A DNA stretch of 64,000 nt, from positions 2,108,001-2,172,000 of the forward strand of contig JAALGY010000033.1 of assembly GCA_032358165.1 (NCBI GenBank), read 5' to 3'. Position numbers and translations under genes: made by a program. Below the pieces are notes generated by a model. That model saw nothing but the letters and a program-made list of their open reading frames with translations. It was not told the origin of the DNA and did no database searches. The stretch is from Diplosphaera chodatii (Eukaryota > Chlorophyta > Trebouxiophyceae > Prasiolales > Stichococcaceae). Of this stretch, positions 1 to 12,032 are shown piece after piece (within the stretch, counting starts at the first letter, position 1; each line of letters begins with the position of its first letter).

Positions 1-2
1 AC

Positions 3-1030
3 GTCGTCGGCCTGGTGCGCTTTCCCCGCTTGTGAACACGTTGATGATCGTCGTCCACTCACCGCTGTCCGGCGTCTGCGCAAGCAAGTCTGCTTGACAT
101 GCATGCCCCTGACGCCCACAGATCACGATCGAGGACATCCTGGAGGAACTGATCGGCGAGGTGGTCGACGAGACGGACACCCATGTGGACAACGAGCGCC
201 GTGAGCCGGTCAACTTCAAGACCCTGGTGCGTCGCGGCAGCAGGAAAAGCATCGAGACGCCTTGCTTGAGCACACATCGCGCTGCTGGACGTGAAGTTTG
301 TGCAGACATTTATGTTGAAAGCCGCATGTCAATGAGTGATTGTTGGCCGGCGTCGCAGGCCAAGCGGCTGCCAGAGAGCCTGCGGCAGGCTCTAAACATG
401 GATCGGGCGACCTCTCTGCGGCGCCCACCAAGCGCCCAGGTGACCACGTCAACGGCACTGTGCAGTCCATGCATGGTCCGTGGTCAGGATCCAATGGCAA
501 CCACAAAGATCAAGCTGCACACAGTTTCACCACAGCTGAGCTGGTGTGCCGTCGGCTGCACCCGCATGACTCGTCCTTCCTGACAACCGGCTGCTGGCCG
601 TATGCATGCAGAGGCCTCCACAGGCTATCATGTCACGGGGCAACTCGGGGTCAGGCTTGCCGGAGGGCTCGAACCACGCGGCGGCGCTTGCAGAAAAGGA
701 CGAGAGCAAGTTGCGTCGCGCCTCAACTGGCAAGGAGAACCTGCTCAGCAGGTATGCTTTGCACTCGCAAGGCATCTGCACTATAACAAGTTGCAGCTGG
801 GTGTGGCCCTCCACCTTCTGAGCTTTTGTAGGTTGACGTGCCGATTGTGTGGGGCTCATTGTACAAGCTTGTGTGGCTCGTGTGGCAGGGGCGATCGGCA
901 GCTAAAGCGCAGCTACACAGCCGGTTCAGACCAGCTGCTGGCGCCACTGCTACTGGAAGAGGACGCTGCCGACGGCACCACTGCCGGTGCAAAGGACAGC
1001 ACAGATGGTCGCAGAGCGCCATCCGCATGA
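3..1030 (+). CDS. CNNM/CorC-type (DUF21-CBS) transporter, C-terminal part
   Basis: Only the 3' end lies in the window. The first exon ends at base 14 (VVGL) and splices over intron 15-121 to ITIEDILEELIGEVVDETD, the hallmark end of the CBS pair in CNNM/CorC proteins. These are membrane proteins linked to Mg2+ or other divalent-cation efflux, and the cytosolic CBS pair binds nucleotide and regulates transport. Further exons follow in consistent phase: one from 359 (AKRLPESLRQ...), one ending at 750 that runs from RPPQAIMSRG to KENLLSR, and a last exon of about 140 bases ending in TGA at 1028-1030. The tail after the CBS region is Ser/Gly/Lys-rich and poorly conserved, as is usual for this family. 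The DUF21 membrane domain must lie upstream of base 1. Family assignment is firm; exon borders in the tail are tentative. Confidence 0.8.
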
Positions 1031-1797
1031 GTGCCCGCTGATCCGTGGCGGTCGTCTGTCTGGCAGCAGGGCTCGGCATGCTGCGGCTTCTGTGCTTTCC
1101 AGCAGCCACACTGTCGTGGGGGCAATACATGGCTTTTCTCTTGAGAGCACCCTTGCAGGCACAATGTTGATGAGGAGTGCAGACACCTCTGGCAACAGCC
1201 GTACAGCTGTCTGGATTCAATGGGTGCAGTTGGCCCCAATGTCGCTGGGGTAGGTGCTTACAGCGGGGGGTGCTCAGCCGGTGATAGCAGTCATGTGCTG
1301 CAGCGTACTAGATATGCCATGCACTGTTCAGGCTCTTTGACATTCTCTTAGTCCTGCAGCAACACTTCCGCCGTATGCAGAGCAGCTTACAGAGCCGGAA
1401 CGGACAGCTCACTGATGACGTGCAATCAATCAGCTGCAAACATAGCAGTCCCCGCTAAATCATCAAAGCACAACCCATGTCCACAGCAAGAATGTGGCAA
1501 GCGATGCGATAAAACACCAGGCTGAACAGCAATACTAGGATATCGTCAGCGTCATAGTCAATCACAGCAAGGGTATTGATGCTGCTCGCCTCATGCTTGG
1601 GTTCCAGAGTTCTGGCGTGCACTGTTGATGGGACAAACAAGAGCAAAACAACTATGGCACGTCAGGGCCACTGGTTGCCTGCACTTCTGGCTGAGGGGCT
1701 GTGTCGCTGGGACCCTGAGCAGCGGCAACCTACACAGCAGTGCGGAAGCAGGCCCTTCATCGGATGAGATGGCAGCAGCCAGGCGCCTGTGTGAGGC
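1031..1797. other. Convergent intergenic spacer
   Basis: This lies between the stop of the CNNM-type gene (+) and the stop of the first subtilase (-), so it should hold both 3' untranslated regions. I see no coding segment, RNA gene or repeat. Confidence 0.5.
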
Positions 1798-4700
1798 TCA
1801 GGTGTCGGGCAGGCTGCACAAACTGCACGCAGACAGATGTGCAGAATGGCCTGCCTGCATGGATGCGACGTCTGTGTACAGCATCCTGTTGGGCGTGCCG
1901 CTCCGCAGCTCGGCGGGGTCCAGCCTGCCGCCGGTGGCCGCGCTCACAATGGCGCTGTGCACATTTGCCGGCGTGGCGCTGGGGTTCGCTGCATTGCAGC
2001 ATGCTCACATGACCATGACACGGCTCTACAGATGTGTGATGTGCACGCTCCACTGAGTTGCACTCAGGCGACCGTCTGCACACATCACACGCCCTGCAAT
2101 CGTTCATCAAATGGCACCACATTGGATGCAGGTACCTGCCAAGTAGATGGCAGCCAGTCCAGCAGCATGCGGAACAGCCATGCTGGTGCCCGAGGCGAAT
2201 GTGTAGGCGGTGTCATTCAGCTCGCTGCAGCGCTCTGGCCATGGACACAACACCAGGAGCATGGCATAATGTCGACAGCTGCACAAGAGTCGCAGGGCGA
2301 TGTATGTATGTGATTGCAGGTGCATCCCTGTGCACACTATGACGCTCAGCATGCATGAGAAAACTTGCATATGCATGCTCTCACGTGCACTCCCGCAGGC
2401 TGCATAGATGTCCACGCCTGTACAGGCAGCCAAGTACGCTGTTCGAACTGTTGCTGCGACGATGGGAAGCAACAGGTTCTCCAAGTAGCAGCTATGCTTG
2501 CGCCGCTAGCCCACCCACCTGGCGCAAACAGGTCGACGCAGGTGCCATAGTTAGCCCACCGATACGGTGTCTCACTGTCCTGCATCACGTCCACCAGTGC
2601 TGGGTGTTGCACGCACAGCCACGTTCAGCAGCTGTGTGTTGCACCAGTCTACTCGAAGCAAACATCCGAGATCACTGAAGTGAGGCATTGAATTCATCAC
2701 AAACATCGGGCATGGCTCTGCTGCCAGCATGCTCAGCGCACTGAGGCTGAGGTGACGGCCCATTTGGTGGACAGGTCGCTCGCGCTCATGGTCAGCGCGC
2801 CTGGCACGTTGGCCGGCGCCACTGTGCACGCATCCACGCCATTGTTGCCTGGTGCATTCCAGGTGCATCGCAACGTCAGAAGCTGCTACGACTGGACGGA
2901 CGATTGCAGGGAAACCTTGCTGTCGGGCACCCGTCAGATACCTGGCAGCGATGGCAGCACCCTGGAGGCCAGGCCAGGGTCAGGAGCGCACCAGCGGCGA
3001 CGACGACCAGGATGCCGGCGGCCAGCACGCGCCGGGTGGCGGCCTCCAGGGCCCGGGACCACGCGCCCACTGGGATGCCCAGCGACAGCGTGGCCACTGC
3101 CGGCTTGGTTGCATTCCGCACCACCCAGTCCAGCGCTGAGGTGCACATCCACACCGACAGTAAAGTGCAGTTGATGCTTTTCACAGCTGGAAGGTGTGTG
3201 AACATGAAGAGTGGAATTGAAAGTTTGCTGTAGAAACTATGGAAGATACAAACTGCACACTTGGTGCTGCTATCTGGGGCACATGAACGGCGAACCTGCC
3301 ACGACATTGGAGACAGTGCCAGCGCCCTGGCAGTCCAGCACCCGCAGCGCCACAACAGACGCCTCCTTGGCAACGCCAACATTTCGGCCAATGGCGATGC
3401 TGCACACCCGCAGACAGAGTTACCAGGACGGGTTGAGCACTGCTTGCATGGTGCTATCAAGCGGACCTAGTGCAGGAACGATGGACTTGGTGAATGGTAT
3501 CGGGTCTGCACCTCGTCACAATGGTACCATGGCCGTCACAATCGGGCGCAGCGTCCAGGCCGTCAATGAAGTCGTGCCTGACAGCAGTGCCAGAAATGAT
3601 TGCCAAGTCACAAATGAATCAGTGGTGATTGTGTGCGACAAGTTGTCATATCGAGTGTCATGTGAGACTTGTGACCAGCATTGTTGGCTACCTGTGACTT
3701 CGCTTATTTTGCTGTTTGCTGTTCAGCACTGCTCTCTATAGGGTCAGACCCGCACCCGTAGCTGACGCGCGGCGTCCGGTCCGGCCAGTCCCTGAATTCC
3801 TCGTGCGCAATGCGTACGCCCGAGTCCAGGATGTAGATGGTCACCCCGCGCCCCGTGCCTGCCGAATCGGCGCCGCCGAACGTGTACTGCTGGTCCAGCG
3901 GCAGGGCCTGCACGATGGGTGCACGATGGATGCTTGGCAGCCCATCATATCTACCGCTCTTGGGTGCACAGAAACTCTCCCACAACCCACCAACAAAGCA
4001 GCAGAGCAGCATGCCTGTGTCCCAGTCAACAAGTCATTCGTGCGCAGACTGTTGCCAGCATACTTGCTGGTTGATGCGGTCCAGGTTCCAGCTGGCCAGT
4101 CCCAGCTGCTGCACTTTCAGGCCGGTAGGTGCGTAGCGCTGCCCCGGCGCTGCCACTGTGAGCGGCGGCAGCACGATGGGCAGCGGCAGCGGCGAGCTCA
4201 CGGGCGCCTCCACATTGACTGCACATGTGTGCACAAGATTCAGATGCCATTGCATGCTTGTGGCACGATGTACAAATGATCATTGTGTGAACAGAGACAT
4301 GTCGTGCAACATCGTTGATGGGCAATAGTGCAATACTGCTGGCACCTGTAGGGCCTGCAGCATCCTCTATCCACATCTTGGGACCCTGGGGTAATAAGGA
4401 GCCGTGCAGCCTACGACTGCCCATCAGCTGGGCAGCTGCTGCATGAGATGCTCGCCGCCAAGCACTGCGCCGTGGCTTCAACTGCAGCATACGCCGGCCA
4501 GCGGTAGAGTCTGCAGCAGCGCTGTCAGCTGTGATGGTGCCTGGCTCGTCGCTGAGCCAAGTGGTTTGCTGTCCCTCAGCACGCTGCACCGCTGCATCGG
4601 CCTCACATGAGGCTACAGCACCGGGTGGTAGGCAGCTTTCCAGGGTGCTCAGCTGTTGAGAAGTGAACTTGCCAGCCACGCCTGCGGCATGTGACAACGC

Positions 4701-5203
4701 GCCAGACATCAGCTGCACAATGACGCCAGAAGCTCGATGATTTCATGATGTGAGTTCGTTCATATGTACTTAGTCGCTCGTTGCAGGCATGCATGCAGGA
4801 GGTGTCGGTACCAATGAGGGCATGTGAGTATATCTGGCTGCAGACGGCTGGCATGTGGCAGTGCTGGCTCATTCCAGAGTAGACTCTGTTGGCGCTGAAC
4901 TCAGCGGCGTCTGAAGTGCAGATGAGCCTGAGCCGCGCGAGGTCCCCTGCATCCTGCGCTTTGAAGCAGCCCATCCACATCACCCCTGCCTGAAGGCAGC
5001 ACAGGGATACCTGTGCAGATTGTCAGCATGCAGGCAGCAGACAGTTGGCATCGCACCTTGAGACAGATGATGAGGTTCCTGCTTGATCCATCAGTCGGTG
5101 ATCCGGGGCCATCGCAGAGGGCTGATGTCGTCGTGGGTACATGACCCAGCAGTGCCGCCACAGCCAGCAGGAGTGCAGTAATTTGAGGCATGTGGCAATG
5201 CAT
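1798..5203 (-). CDS. Secreted proteinase K-like subtilase (S8A)
   Basis: A serine endopeptidase made as a secreted pre-pro-enzyme. Translation probably starts at 5203 or 5191, giving a hydrophobic signal peptide (ITALLLAVAALLGHVP). Exon 1 ends at 5057 inside the I9 inhibitor prodomain (NLIICLK), which continues through GVAGKFTSQQLSTLES. The catalytic triad is complete: Asp in TIYILDSGV near 3825, His in CDGHGT near 3530, and Ser in ASGTSMAVPHAAG near 2183. Other family blocks are GVAKEASVVALRVLDCQGAG, the oxyanion Asn in VVVAAGNNG, and RWANYGTCVDLFAPGG. The last exon carries ANPSATPANVHSAIVSAATG and ends in TGA at 1798. Many short introns divide the gene. It is related to the subtilase at 8449-12032 but lies on the opposite strand and has a cleavable signal peptide instead of a membrane anchor. 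The substrate cannot be inferred. Confidence 0.88.
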
Positions 5204-5975
5204 TATTGCTGCCTGGCGACGGAGCCCGCACTTTGACTGAACAGGGGCGAGCCCTGGGACGGCGCAGCCCGACAGCAGCGGTGCTTGACGCAGTGACGTA
5301 CGCTGGCATCTGCAAATGCTGCCTGTCTGCAACAGCGTCTGCAAAAGGCAGTGGACGTATGCTGTGTGAACCGGCGGATTTTGCGGCGGGCCCAATATGC
5401 CGCGGGTCAGTCTAGCCGCAGAACGACAGCAAACATCGGTGCCGACCCACAGACCGAATGCGTGCTTCGAAATGCGACTAGCACAATCACTCTGCATATA
5501 CAGCTTGCAGTTGCAGCTTTCCGCCAGACGACGGGTGACAGACTGACGGGAGAATGGGAGCTAGCATTGTAGGGCGGGTCCAATGATCCAATCGATCCTG
5601 GGACGACGACATGCGCTGTGCGCGGCGGGTGAACGACGGGACGGCTGCAGTGCAGTCTCTCCTCCTCAATGATGACCGACTTGACTTGCTGGTCAACACG
5701 GCGACTCTGCAAGTCCTGATGACATGCAGCAGCCATGACGGTCGGCCATGGTAGCCTCATGGCACGGTATCAAAGATACAATCGAAGTGGCATAGAATCA
5801 CACTGCTTTGTGGGACATTGATGGCCCACTCAGACCTGAGATGACATACATAATCTCAAAGCCCCATATGCCCAATGCTGCGCCCAGGTTTCATGGTGTA
5901 TGCTGAGCATGCTACGAGTATGGGACTTCGGGTGAAAGCTGCAGCTGTTGCGCAGCAGTCCATCATGATGGCAAC
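5204..5975. other. Spacer between tandem minus-strand genes
   Basis: This sequence lies upstream of the first subtilase and downstream of the ClpP stop, so it should contain the subtilase promoter and the ClpP 3' untranslated region. Open frames here show no family motif or splice structure. Confidence 0.4.
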
Positions 5976-7212
5976 CTAGTGGCCAGTGCCATTGCCAGAG
6001 GCAACAGGGTTCGCAACAACGCCAGGTGGCCGCTGAACAACACCATCAATCAGGCCATAGTCCACCGCCTCCTGCACAGCATTTAAGAAACACGATTTTC
6101 AGCCTCGCTGAGCCTGCAGGTGAGCTGCCGCTGCCCAGAAGGGATGGCGCAAGGCACAGCAAGCAATATCTCTAAGCGCGGACAACACAAAGGTGTGCAC
6201 CGCACCTGGGCAGACATGAAGAAATCGCGATCAGTGTCTTGGGTGATCTTCTCCATAGACTGGCCGGTAAACTCAGCAAGGTAACCGTTCAGCGTCAGCT
6301 TGTGGTGCAGGATCTCGTTGGCCTGGATCTCGATGTCAGCAGCCTGCCCCTGGGCACCGCCCAGCGGCTGATGGATCATGATGCGCGAGTTTGCCAGCGA
6401 GTATCGCTTGCCCTGCAGCATGCGCATGATCTGCGTCAGGTGAAGTGGTGGACAGGCGACAACACCGTCCATGCTTGCCCTTGACATCGCCAACGAACAT
6501 ACAAACTGAGCGCATCAGATGTTCAGAAGCAATAACGCAGGCCACAACACACAGGGCAGGCGCCATGTCATAGAAACACACCTTCTGGCCGGACGCCAGC
6601 AGGAAGGCGCCCATGGAGGCAGCCAGGCCGACGCACACGGTGCTGCAGTCGGGGCGCACGTGCCGCATGGTGTCAAACACCGCCATGCCCGCCGTCACCG
6701 AGCCACCGGGCGAGTTGACGTAGATGGTCACATCCCGCTTGGAGTCTGCCGCGTCCAGGTACAGCAGCTGCGCCTGCGCACATGGGGGCCATTCGTTTAC
6801 GACCCAAAGTGGTACTGCATGGCGCTGCGGCTGAAGGCCCTTGCACAGTGTCATCACATCTGCAGTGGATGTACAGGATGATGGTGTTGAGATCTCATAT
6901 TACCCACCACGATGAGGTTGGCCATGTCATCGTCCACGGCACCGCCAAGCCGCACAATACGCTGCATCACAAGTGAACCATTCATCAGCTATACATGCCA
7001 GTCAACACAACAGCTTTGTCTAGAGGCTTGGAGCGGCCGCTGTATCCTATACAAGACCCAGACACAAGCTTCCTGCCACTGAGCTCACCTGCTGAAACAG
7101 CTGTGACACAACTTGCTGAAAGCGCTCCACCACCATGGGGCTGGGCGGCTGCGGTCCCTGCCCGCACCAGATTTGCTGCTCCGCATCCAGCTGCGACTTG
7201 TCGAAGTCGATG
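5976..7212 (-). CDS. CLPP: Plastid-type ATP-dependent Clp protease proteolytic subunit
   Basis: A serine peptidase of the Clp core complex, which degrades unfolded proteins fed by Clp ATPases. The first certain exon begins at 7212 and includes [16 protein letters not shown]. Then follow [57 protein letters not shown], the catalytic-Ser block [14 protein letters not shown], the catalytic-His block [20 protein letters not shown], and [10 protein letters not shown] with the Asp. The short last exon reads [16 protein letters not shown] and ends in TAG at 5976. All three catalytic residues are present, so this is a ClpP and not an inactive ClpR. The sequence reads most like land-plant nuclear CLPP3, known as a chloroplast stromal subunit. 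The 5' exon or exons with the expected transit peptide were not resolved, so the true start lies upstream of 7212. Confidence 0.9.
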
Positions 7213-7306
7213 CTGCAGCGCGGGGCACAAGTATGAACATTTGTCCAGATGGTGACGGAACCAACAGCGGCATTGCGCAGGGTAGCGGGAGCACCTGCGC
7301 TGTGAG

Positions 7307-7435
7307 TCAGGCCGCCATAGCCTGCTGGCTGAGGAGCTGTTGCTGTTCATCCTGCATGCGCAGCACGCGTGCTGTCAAGAAACCGCCGACAAAGTAGATG
7401 ACAAGGGCAGCAGCTAAGTAGGGATTGGCCTCCAT
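7307..7435 (-). CDS. Possible small single-membrane-span ORF (42 aa)
   Basis: An ATG at 7435 opens a 42-residue frame starting MEANPYLAAALVIYFVGG. It has one clear hydrophobic helix followed by a basic and Gln-rich tail (RVLRMQDEQQQLLSQQ). This is more protein-like than the surrounding frames. I do not recognise it. It sits just upstream of the first certain ClpP exon on the same strand, so it could be a separate tiny gene, an upstream ORF in the ClpP leader, or part of an unresolved ClpP 5' exon. Its frame ends in TGA before a usable donor, which argues against the last option. Confidence 0.25.
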   Translation of the reverse strand: MEANPYLAAALVIYFVGGFLTARVLRMQDEQQQLLSQQAMAA

Positions 7436-8448
7436 TGCCAAGTCACCTGTCTTGCGACGCGCTCGCCGCGGGTCGGCATGGCCTACACCTGTGAGCCGGC
7501 AGGCTTGTCGCGCGCTGCTGCCTAGCTCCTGCCAACAGGCCGACCTGCTTACCTGCGAAGCAAGTCTGCGCAACCATATCGGCACACGCTGATTTACCGA
7601 CTGACCTGACACTCAGCACGCAACGTCAAGCAACTGCTGGCGATGGTCGATTAGTATGTCGGCATGTGCGGTTGTAAGTGGAACGGGCACATGTTCTGAT
7701 TGCATGCTGCACAGCAAGGCGAGTCGCTTGGTAGTCCCCAGAAATCGATTCCCGGTTCTCAGCCTGGCAAAGCCGCGGACCAGCCCAGATGATCGGCCAG
7801 AGCCACAATCTTCCGTGAGATACGTGCTCTGATTTGTACGTATATCACGACACTCTCATAGCTCGCCAGCGCACCGCGGCTTGCTGAACGGACTGCAGGT
7901 TCCCAACCCCACGAAAACAACCACACCTGCATGCAGCACCACGTCTGTGTCATCAGCACGGCCTCGTTTGCTTGCGCGGCCCTGTGCAACCGCTAGTAAG
8001 GCAGGAAGGTTGATCACAGCGGCAGCGTTTGCCTACAGCAGAGCGACCGCAGCCGACTCCAACAGTTGCAGATGACCGCATGAACACGCAAGCTGGCGGT
8101 GAGATTTGAGACCTCTATTTGTCCACTTGAGCTGTCCCCTGCAAGTCGATGCGAGACCTGCCACATCCGGCCCAAAATGCTGTTGGCAACGTGGTTGACT
8201 GTACAGCACTGTCTTCACGATGTGCATCGGACATGCGGCGCCGTTCTAGCAACCACGAAACCTCCTACGCTTGCGTCGCCCTGACACTTTTCGCGGCCAC
8301 GTGTACGAACTCGGTCATTGCTTGGTGCTCCAGAGAGGATCTCCACATTCTGCCGTTATGCGGGCAGGTCACACTCACATCGCCTTTGAACCTCTGTCAA
8401 AGGTGACGAAGCACAAACAGCCAAGCAAGACCAGCGCAGGCGAATCTC
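7436..8448. other. Divergent promoter region, ClpP / membrane-anchored subtilase
   Basis: About 1 kb between the minus-strand ClpP region and the plus-strand subtilase. It probably holds both promoters and the missing ClpP 5' exon or exons. No tRNA-like clover leaf, repeat array or recognisable coding segment was found. Confidence 0.4.
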
Positions 8449-11400
8449 ATGCAGCAACCGACGTCACCCCACACGGGCGATGGTCTGGACAGCCATCGCC
8501 ATGTGGTATTTGCAGCAGATGTTGCGGCAGGCTACAATGCTGGGCCTGCACGCACGTCCACACCGCCACGCTCCGTCGGGGCCCATGCTGAGTCAGCAGA
8601 GCTGCCAGTAGCCTGCTTCACAGCAGCGGACAGCAGCTTCTTGCAGACAGACTCCGAGGGTGCAGCCAGCGTCTTGCGCAGCCGCCCGTCCGTGGTCGGC
8701 GATGGCGGCAGTCTGATGACCGGCTCTATCGAAGTTGCCAACCCCTTGTCCCGTGCCCCCTCTGGCATTCCCACGCTGCGGCGGTCGGGGACCAGCCTCG
8801 CACGGGATGGCAGTGCATTTGCCGTCGTCGACATGCCTCAGCTGCTCAGCCGCCAGGGCAGCATGCTGAAGGAGGCCACAAATGACGCCAGCACTGGCCA
8901 CGACAGCAGCGGCAGCGGCAGCAGCGCCGCCAGCAGCCACGCCGGCCGCGACGCTACTGGTGGCAGCATTGGCCCCACATCCAGCTCACCAGTCACCGAC
9001 AGCAGTCCTTTGTTTGGGCGCATGCGGCCATCAGTCGCCATTGCGCTATCGGCACTGTGCCTCGTGGCAGCACTCAGCATCCTCACGGCCTGGCTGCCAG
9101 ACTCGATCCACACCGCGGCGTACCTTGCAGTGCGGAAGGCAATGCCGCAACAGTCCATCTTTGAGCCGCGCCATGACATCGTCGTCATCTTCAAACAGGC
9201 AGGTCCATGAAAGTGCAGCAGCATGCTGGACTGCACAAAAGCCAGCTGCTCCCCAACCTCTGGTAGCGGCGACCACAGCCTGTGATGTTGTCCTACATGG
9301 ATTCAGACTCATAGCAGCCCTTGGTCGCAGGACTCTGCGCTCCTGGCAGACCTGCACACGGTGTGCGGACGCACACATGCGGGCGCTCAGAGTGCCGTCC
9401 GGCGCCACCGGGTGTCCTCCACCTGCAACCTGGCCAAGGCCTGCTCCCACGTCTTTGGCTCCGTCCTGCACGGCATTGCTGGCCGCTTCACCAGGTGGGC
9501 ACAGCAACAACATCGTGAATTTGAGCCATTCCCCCAGCATGAAAGTCAGTGTGATGTCACGTGATGTTATGCATCCGCCACCATCTGCTAGCTGCCTGTT
9601 GTGGATCGCAGAAAGGAACTGCAACTGCTGGAGAGGTGCCTGCCAGGCGCACTGCACTACCTGGAGGCCGATGCCCCTGTGCAGCACATGATGGACGCGC
9701 CGCCCGCGCCGGCGGCGAACTTTGCCGCTGCCCTTGCCGCCCAAGCGTCCAATGCCAACATCCCCGCCACAGCCGCAACCAACGACAACGTGCTACAGCC
9801 CATCTCCAACACAAATGCCAGCAGCAGTGGCGGCACACTCGCTTCAGGATCGGCGAGCACAGTGACCGCAGGCGTGCAGCAGCAGCTGGTGCCCGGCACT
9901 CCGCCAGTCCCAGCTTGGCAGGCGCCGGCATCGTTCGTCAGCACAACCAAACACTTCAAGGTGCTGGCGGTCATCGCAGCACACCTGTCTAAACTGCCCG
10001 AATGCTCAGTTTTGGACGCTTGACAACTTTCTCCTTCTGCGTGCAGGCTTTCAGTGGAATCTTTACAGAAGTAAGCAACTGCCTCCTGTGCATACATAAT
10101 GTCTCATCCACAGTTGCTCACTGTGTGTTCGCTTTGATGCTGGAATGCCGCGCTGACCTGCTCAATCTAATTGCACAGTTTGCAAGAAGGGCCTGCCGCT
10201 CAACCACATATATACGTGCGCCTCTCCTGCACTGCTTGCATGTTGCGCGTAACATGTGTCAGCAAAACCCAGCATTGTGCAGGTTGCATCATGCTCATGT
10301 AGGTACGGCACAGACACATCCGCCGGCATGGGTGAGAATGTCACCATCTACGTGGTTGACTCTGGCCTCCAGAGTGGCCTTGATGACTTCAAGAGCGGCA
10401 GTGGTGCGCCACGCGCGTCCTCGGGGTGAGGGGCACCATTGCGGTGCATCGCCAAACTATAACGACCACACCTGGTCTGCAAGACCCCTCCAGGTTCCAG
10501 TGATGCTGGGCTCAGAGAAATTCTGCACCTGCAGGTGGAATGCCATCGACTCAACTGAGCAGGCTGATGACTGCTTTGGGCACGGATCAGCGCTGGCATC
10601 CATTGCAGCGGGCACCGTGTACGGCGTGGCCAAGGGGGCCAGCCTGGTCGGCGTCCGAGTCCTCGACTGCAACGGCAAAGGTGGCAGCCTGTGCACTTCT
10701 GTGTTGTCCGCACGTACATGCAAGGGTTTGCTGGGCTGCCACACCCTCGAGCAAGCTGGATTAGATGCTTGCCTAAGCTGCAGCAATCCGGTGCAGGCAG
10801 CGTGAGCAACTCGTTGGCGGGTTTGGACTGGGTCGCAGGCCACCTGCAGCAGCCGGCCGTGGTGATCCTGAGCCTTGGCTTGACTGATGACGCCACAAGT
10901 CACGCCCTGGATCAGGTGAGCTCCATCTTGACCTAATACATCTGGCACACATGCGGGGTTTGACACTTCCTTGAGCTTGGCGTGGTCGCTTGTCATGTTT
11001 GTACTGACACTGATCTTGGCTGCAGGCCGTCAACTCACTTGTAAGTGATCACGGCGTGCCTGTTGTTGCTGCAGCAGGTGAGTTGGGCCTACAGTGGCAT
11101 TCAATGTGCAGGCGCACACACGAACGTGATGCTGCTTCGTTCTCACCTGGTTCGCTTCAGTTGATGCAACCAATGCAGGGAATGGTCGTGTGAGCGCCTG
11201 CAGCATTGTGCCCGCCAACATCCCGGCTGCTATCACGGTTGCAGCAACCAATCTCAGCACCAAGTTCGACAATGCCACCCATACCTCCGACGCCGAGTCC
11301 ATGTGAGCATTGTGCCTTGCCGTCAATGTCTGCATTCTGCCAAGCATGCCGCAGACCCTGCTGCATGGCATGGCATGAGCCATGTGCGATGATGGGGGAA

Positions 11401-12032
11401 CAAAGGAAGTATGCACCCTGTGTGCAGGTACCGCTTCAGCAACTATGGACCGTGCGTTGATGTCAGCTGCCCTGGTGTGGACATCCCGTTTGCCTGCAGT
11501 GGGCTAGGTAAGCCTACAACCTGTCGCACCATGTCACAGCCTGCTTTTGGTCTGGCACAGTTGACCAGGAGTGGTGCCCTTATGCAGGTCTGACCTGTGA
11601 GACGCAAGGTAACCTGTCATACTCCGTCGCAACCGGCACCAGCTTTGCGGGGCCTCATGTTGCCGGCATCGCGGCCATCTTCCTTGGCGGTGCCCACTCC
11701 ACACCACCTGATGTTGGCACTGTCGTGATTGCCTTCTGGTTGTGTGGCACCATGGGTCGTGATCGCCGGGCAGCAGGTCAACGACGGCTGACTGACTAAT
11801 GCATGCAGCATCTGCTGACGCCTGCGCTGGCCCTTTTGCAGAATATCCGCAGTCGTCGCCGGACCAGGTGAAGACGGCGATTTTGCAGTCAGCAACGAGG
11901 GGCAAGCTGATGCACTCGGCCTTTCCGCTACGTGGCACGCCCGACCTGGTTGCCAACAGCCAGGGGGTGCTGCAGAGCGCGGTTGTGGCGGACTCGGACG
12001 CCATTGACGCTCCAGCGGCTGTTCGTCCCTGA
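8449..12032 (+). CDS. Membrane-anchored proteinase K-like subtilase (S8A)
   Basis: A serine endopeptidase with an unusual front end. The ATG at 8449 begins a Ser/Thr/Gly-rich stretch of about 190 residues without a signal peptide. A single hydrophobic helix follows at roughly residues 194-215 ([20 protein letters not shown]), then the I9 prodomain (HDIVVIFKQ ... [14 protein letters not shown] ... [17 protein letters not shown]). The catalytic domain follows a Ser/Ala/Asn-rich linker. Its triad is complete: Asp in TIYVVDSGL (10358-10360), His in [10 protein letters not shown] (10581-10583), Ser in [13 protein letters not shown] (11641-11643). [20 protein letters not shown] and the oxyanion Asn in [11 protein letters not shown] are also present. 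In the His block the usual HGT is HGS. The last exon contains [18 protein letters not shown] and ends in TGA at 12030-12032. I infer type II topology with the protease outside the cytosol. Confidence 0.85.

Noticed and set aside
1740..2056. Plus-strand frame ending in two hydrophobic stretches, looking like a small membrane protein
   Set aside because: The minus strand of the same bases encodes the conserved last exon of the first subtilase (ANPSATPANVHSAIVSAATG), with a matching splice acceptor; the plus-strand frame is its shadow.
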